Shown: positions 58,556-64,000 of the stretch, piece by piece
How the letters are laid out: every line of letters begins with the position of its first letter
How positions within the stretch are numbered: position 1 is the stretch's first letter
Assembly (NCBI RefSeq): GCF_001723285.1
Contig: NZ_LPWG01000003.1
Coordinates: 113,648 to 177,647, forward strand
Direction: 5' to 3'
DNA from: Methyloceanibacter methanicus
Lineage (GTDB): Bacteria > Pseudomonadota > Alphaproteobacteria > Rhizobiales > Methyloligellaceae
Length of the DNA: 64,000 nt
The notes under the pieces: generated by a model
Told to the model about the DNA's origin: nothing
The model's input: only the letters and a program-made list of their open reading frames with translations
Databases searched by the model: none
Program-made: the position numbers and the translations under genes

Positions 58556-58950
58556 ATGCGTGATCCAAAGAACCAGATGTTTGCCGAAGCCTGCGCCATG
58601 CTCAAACAAGCCGAGCAGCTTCACCGGCAATTCTTCGGCCCGTCGAGGGGCGGCCATTCCGCCAGCTGGGAGCCGCCGGTAGACGTTTTCGAGACCGAGC
58701 GCGAGGTGACCATCATCACGGCCCTGCCGGGTGTCCGGCCCGAAGCGGTCCGGGCCGAGATCGAGGGCACAACGTTGATCATCACCGGCATCCGGGCGAT
58801 CCCAGCCTCAGGACGCGGCGCCAATATCGTCCGTCTCGAGATTCCCTATGGCCGCTTCGAACGGCGCATCGCGATTTCCAGCCGCTTGAGGCTGATCGAT
58901 CAACAACTGGAAAATGGCTGCCTGAGACTGGTCTTTACGAGGCCGGCTAA
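58556..58950 (+). CDS. Hsp20 (alpha-crystallin) family chaperone, probable 3' frameshift
   Basis: The 130-residue small heat-shock protein has the alpha-crystallin domain from WEPPVDVFETEREVTIITAL through the strand TTLIITGIRA and LEIPYGRFERRIAI to ENGCLRLVF. As read, the frame has no stop and runs in-frame into lon, giving a 965-residue product. However, adding one base near 58938-58941 turns the end into FTKAG-like and a TAA at 58948-58950, the usual small-Hsp ending. Given the many one-base deletions in this window, a separate Hsp20 gene just upstream of lon is the better interpretation. Confidence 0.8.
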
Positions 58951-58972
58951 CACAATCATTGAAGTTCAAACC

Positions 58973-61453
<2,481 letters not shown>

Positions 61454-61509
61454 CTCGACCGTAGACGGATGGGTCCGCGACGCTTCCTCTCGGGGGCGCC
61501 AGGGCCTAT

Positions 61510-61532
61510 GATCCCCTCATTTTCGGGGGGTC
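61510..61532 (+). promoter_or_regulatory. Hairpin covering the ribosome-binding site of the 61535 gene
   Basis: GATCCCC (61510-61516) can pair with a segment of CGGGGGGTC (61524-61532), a seven-base stem with one G-T pair. The second arm contains the G-run that is the only candidate ribosome-binding site for the ATG at 61535. The fold could lower translation of the small protein or end the lon transcript. Confidence 0.3.
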
Positions 61533-61534
61533 CC

Positions 61535-61726
61535 ATGCGGTTCCTACTTGGCCTTATTCTCGGTGTCGCGCTGACGGTCGTCGCTGCCTTTGTCATGGAC
61601 CAGCGGGAAAAGGCCGTGGAGAAACGCGTGGTCAATTGGGACGTGGTCGGCGAGAAGGTCGGCGAGGCCACCAAGGATGCGCAGCAGGTCTGGGACGACT
61701 TCACCCGCGAAATCACAGGCCCCTAA
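61535..61726 (+). CDS. Small membrane-anchored protein (63 aa)
   Basis: From the ATG at 61535 the product is 63 residues: MRFLLGLILGVALTVVAAFV is a single N-terminal transmembrane or signal-anchor helix, followed by a charged, probably periplasmic helix (VVNWDVVGEKVGEATKDAQQ, WDDFTREITGP). It lies 81 bases after lon. I do not recognise a named family, though the one-helix plus amphipathic-helix layout is common among small conserved alphaproteobacterial envelope proteins. Confidence 0.7.
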   Translation: MRFLLGLILGVALTVVAAFVMDQREKAVEKRVVNWDVVGEKVGEATKDAQQVWDDFTREITGP

Positions 61727-61746
61727 AAGATCCCTGCCTCAACGGC

Positions 61747-62244
61747 TTAAGCGCGTGGGCTCCAGCTCACCTCGAACCCTGCGGGGAGCGCGGCATTCTT
61801 GACTTGCGGCCGCTTGGGCGGCTTGTCCTCCCGCCGCCCCTTCGGATGGGAGCTCGACTTCTGGGCCTGGGTGGTGCCCACCATGTTCATCCCGACCAGG
61901 AAGGCGGCGCCGCTCCCGATCACCGCGGCAATGGCGATGGCCCGCAACGCGCGCCGCAAACCCCGGCGGCCTGGGGATTCCAGCCGGACCGTCCGGTTCA
62001 CATAGGCCAGAAACGAACTGAACAGGGCCGCCAGCGTGCCCCCGCTGAACACCATCATGGCGGTCGTGACCTTGCCGTCGACAGTTGCCTGGGGCGCCAG
62101 CGCCACGATGGCCAAGAGAACCAAGGCGGCCATGCCGTTCAATCCGATCAGGAAGGACAGCGCGCGCCCGGCCAGCCGGTTCCGCTCCTGCTCGATAAAG
62201 GCGGGATCGAGGTCGGGTCCAGACTGAGGGCTGTTCACGGTCAT
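61747..62244 (-). CDS. Membrane protein of unknown function (three predicted helices)
   Basis: The 165-residue protein read from the ATG at 62244 (MTVNSPQSGPDLDPAFIEQE) has an N-terminal soluble stretch. Three hydrophobic segments follow (LSFLIGLNGMAALVLLAIVAL; AMMVFSGGTLAALFSSFLAYV; AIAIAAVIGSGAAFLVGM). The C-tail is basic and Pro-rich, ending FEVSWSPRA. The layout resembles small unannotated inner-membrane proteins; no function is inferred. It begins 20 bases after the amidase-like gene on the same strand, so they may be co-transcribed. Confidence 0.6.
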   Translation of the reverse strand: MTVNSPQSGPDLDPAFIEQERNRLAGRALSFLIGLNGMAALVLLAIVALAPQATVDGKVTTAMMVFSGGTLAALFSSFLAYVNRTVRLESPGRRGLRRALRAIAIAAVIGSGAAFLVGMNMVGTTQAQKSSSHPKGRREDKPPKRPQVKNAALPAGFEVSWSPRA

Positions 62245-62264
62245 CTCGGCATATCCAGGCGCAC

Positions 62265-63201
62265 CTAGCGCAGCACCATCTTCGGAAAATACAACGAGAC
62301 CGTCCAGTTCGGGACGTCCACAATTTCGCTGATCCGCAGGTCGGCACAGACGCTGCACAGCATATAGGCCTCGACCGCATCCATATTTGTGCTGGCGCAA
62401 ATCCAATCGATCATGCCCGAGACCGCGTCCCGGGCGCCTGCATCAGATCGGGCCCCACCCCCGTCGTCGCCTGGTACCCATCCTCATCGAGATGGCGCGA
62501 GACAGGCCCTTCTGTCTCGAAGCGCGGAAAGACAAGCCCCGCCTGCTTGATCAGGCCGATCTCGATCGCCACCACCATCGGGCTCTCGATCGCCGTGCCG
62601 CAAACTTCGCCGTCGCCCTGCGCCGCATGGGTATCGCCGAGCGACAAGAGACCGCCCGCGACCTCGACGGGCAGGTAAAGCGTCGTGCCGACCGCGTTGT
62701 CGCGAATGTCCATGTTGCCGCCCACGCGGCGCGGCGGGATCACCGAATGCGGCCCCGGCTCCGCGAGCGCGAGCCCCACCGTCCCGCAAAAAGGCCTGAG
62801 CGGAACCGCGCCCCCCGGCCCGAACATGGCCGGCGCGAGTGTCGCCGCGTCGTATTTCCAGATATGCAGGCGCGGATCGGGGAACTGATCGGCCAGCAGT
62901 CCGAAACCCGGGATGTTGGCGGTCCAGCCCCAGCCCGAGGCTGGAAATCCTTGAAGGTCACGGCGACCGCATCGCCGGGTTCGGCGCCCTCGATATAGAT
63001 GGGCCCTGTCACCGGGTTCACGCGAGAGGCGTCCCGCGCCAGAAACGCCTCGAGTGTCGTGTCCGGTCCCACCTGCCCGGCCGAGGCATCGATCGTCTCG
63101 ATCTCGACCGTCTCGCCGGGCTTGGTGGTCAAGACCGGCGCGATGGCGTTGTCCCAGCCGAAATGGTGATGGTTCTTGTGGATCGTGTGATTGCAGAGCA
63201 C
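62265..63201 (-). CDS. Acetamidase/formamidase family protein, two frameshifts
   Basis: FmdA/AmdA-type enzymes hydrolyse formamide or short amides to ammonia and the acid. Three frame pieces combine into about 312 residues. The N-terminus holds HHFGWDNAIAPVLTTKPGET and TGPIYIEGAEPGDAVAVTF. The first break (near 62940) joins DFQP to SGWGWTANIPGFGLLADQ. The middle has the conserved PFCGTVGLALAEPGPHSVIP, RRVGGNMDIRDN and SLGDTHAAQGDGEVCGTAIE. The second break (near 62433) joins to AVSGMIDWICASTNMDAVEA and the C-terminus YMLCSVCADLRISEIVDVPN. Each is repaired by one base. Ammonia supply from amides would fit a methylotroph-like lifestyle, but this is speculation. Confidence 0.82.
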
Positions 63202-63241
63202 CGACGCCTCCCCGAGGACGCAGGGCGACCGAAGTCAGGTC

Positions 63242-63334
63242 TGGCGGAGACGGGGGGATTCGAACCCCCGATACGGCTTTATACCGTATAACGGTTTAGC
63301 AAACCGCCGCCTTCAGCCTCTCGGCCACGTCTCC
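63242..63334 (-). tRNA. tRNA-Ser (GCU)
   Basis: Read on the minus strand, the 93-base sequence folds as a class II tRNA. The acceptor GGAGACG pairs with CGTCTCC, then G and an encoded CCA follow. The D-arm region is GGCCGAGAGGCTGAAGGC. The anticodon loop TTTGCTAA sits in GGTTTGCTAAACC, giving anticodon GCU (AGC/AGU codons; plus positions 63298-63300). A long variable arm (ATACGG/CCGTAT) and T-arm GGGGGTTCGAATCCCCC complete it. The length and variable arm identify serine. Confidence 0.95.
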
Positions 63335-63496
63335 GCTGGACGCAAAGGCTTACTGATCTCCTTCGACCCGGTCAACACGCGCGCGCGATTTCCAGGCGCG
63401 GATTTGCGCGGCCCCGGAATCCAATGGGCTCCCCCCATATTGCTCGTCCGCACACTATGATAGGCTCCGCCCAAGAACCCTGGGAGGAATGAGCGT

Positions 63497-64000
63497 ATGA
63501 GCGGCGGCATCCGATTCGGATGGCCTTGGCGCGCGGCGGCATGCGCCGGCGTGCTTTTGGCCGCTGCGCCCTTTGCCGCAGCGCCCCGCGCGCAGGCCGG
63601 CACGGTCGAATATTGCGTCACCTGCAAGAACCCGAATGCCTCCTATCGCTGCCGGCTTCAGGGCAGCGGCGTCACCCAAAGCGATGCGTTCAAGCTCTAT
63701 TGCGTGGTGAAGACCACCCAGGACGGCGGCCATGCATCCTGTGCGGCGAAGAAGAATCCGGGCTGCACAGGCGTGGTCAAAGTCTACAACTACGATGGCC
63801 CCACCCTGCCCGGCAACGTCGCGAAAGATCCGCGCGTGCGCCAGCTGAACGAGCGCGTGCAGCAGGAGAACCAGGCGTTCGAGGACAAGCGCGGAGATCA
63901 GCCCAAATCCCTGTTCGAGCTGGGTGGCCGGGCCTATGACGCTTCGAAGCGTGGCCTGCAAGGCGCGGTGCGCCATCGGCTGGCGCGGGTCGGCGGCCGC
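63497..64000 (+). CDS. Secreted cysteine-rich protein, 3' truncated by window
   Basis: The frame starts at an ATG behind GGGAGGAATGAG and stays open to the window end (168 residues visible). An N-terminal signal peptide (ACAGVLLAAAPFAAAPRAQA) is followed by a short Cys-rich segment: VEYCVTCKNPNASYRC, LYCVVKTTQDGGHASC and NPGCTG give six cysteines in about 55 residues, likely disulfide-bonded in the periplasm. A charged helical stretch with repeated Glu/Gln follows (RQLNERVQQENQAFEDKRG). I do not recognise the family. Neither the stop nor the C-terminus can be seen. Confidence 0.65.
   Translation, partial: MSGGIRFGWPWRAAACAGVLLAAAPFAAAPRAQAGTVEYCVTCKNPNASYRCRLQGSGVTQSDAFKLYCVVKTTQDGGHASCAAKKNPGCTGVVKVYNYDGPTLPGNVAKDPRVRQLNERVQQENQAFEDKRGDQPKSLFELGGRAYDASKRGLQGAVRHRLARVGGR

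Overview
The window is GC-rich, tightly packed chromosomal DNA from an alphaproteobacterium, most likely of the order Hyphomicrobiales (Rhizobiales). The evidence is gene order and family type: a fused ispDF next to cinA and a COQ10/RatA-like gene, ntrBC-ntrYX-hfq-hflX-mazG, lptF-lptG-lptD-surA-pdxA-rsmA facing fabD-fabG-acpP-fabF-mltG-yicC-gmk, rpsF-rpsR-DUF2232-rplI, dnaB-alr-radA-cvpA-purF, and tmk-holB-metG with tatD and an MBL-fold gene. The genus cannot be fixed from the sequence; a Hyphomicrobium- or Methyloceanibacter-like methylotroph is only a guess.

Layout. 1-2.4 kb: end of lipA, a START-fold gene, cinA and ispDF. 2.6-9.2 kb: two nitrogen-related two-component systems, NtrBC and NtrYX. 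9.3-11.9 kb: hfq, hflX, mazG. 12-21.4 kb: leucyl aminopeptidase, then the plus-strand LPS-export and outer-membrane biogenesis operon ending in pdxA-rsmA. 21.4-28.2 kb: minus-strand fatty-acid and envelope operon. 28.6-31.1 kb: ribosomal protein operon. 31.2-38.8 kb: cfa, dnaB, alr, radA, cvpA, purF. 38.8-39.0 kb: two tRNA 3'-end-like fragments and a REP-like palindrome. 39-49.5 kb: SDR, MBL-fold and TatD genes, then metG, holB, tmk and a DD-carboxypeptidase; a plus-strand accessory island (41.4-44.7 kb) splits this block. 49.6-57.3 kb: rlpA, then an accessory cluster of a TPR/beta-barrel outer-membrane protein and two large exported FecR-domain proteins. 57.5-64 kb: an unknown exported protein, hsp20 and lon, small membrane proteins, an acetamidase/formamidase-like gene, tRNA-Ser(GCU) and a truncated secreted Cys-rich protein.

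Most notable content. First, 51.2-57.3 kb encodes what looks like a SLAM-type (type XI secretion-like) translocon with two paralogous cargo candidates; each cargo joins an N-terminal FecR-like domain to a C-terminal TbpB-like beta-barrel domain. Second, 42.26-44.71 kb encodes a bacterial relative of animal CLCA proteins: an HExxH metalloprotease domain, a VWA domain with a MIDAS motif and C-terminal beta-sandwich regions, with no visible signal peptide.

Caution on sequence quality. At least a dozen genes, many normally essential (rpsF, rplI, gmk, mltG, fabF, surA, pepA), carry single-base frameshifts, nearly all deletions, and two genes carry compensating indel pairs. This looks like residual sequencing or assembly error and not gene decay. 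Coordinates for these genes are given across the frameshift. The apparent Hsp20-Lon fusion is probably one such artefact.
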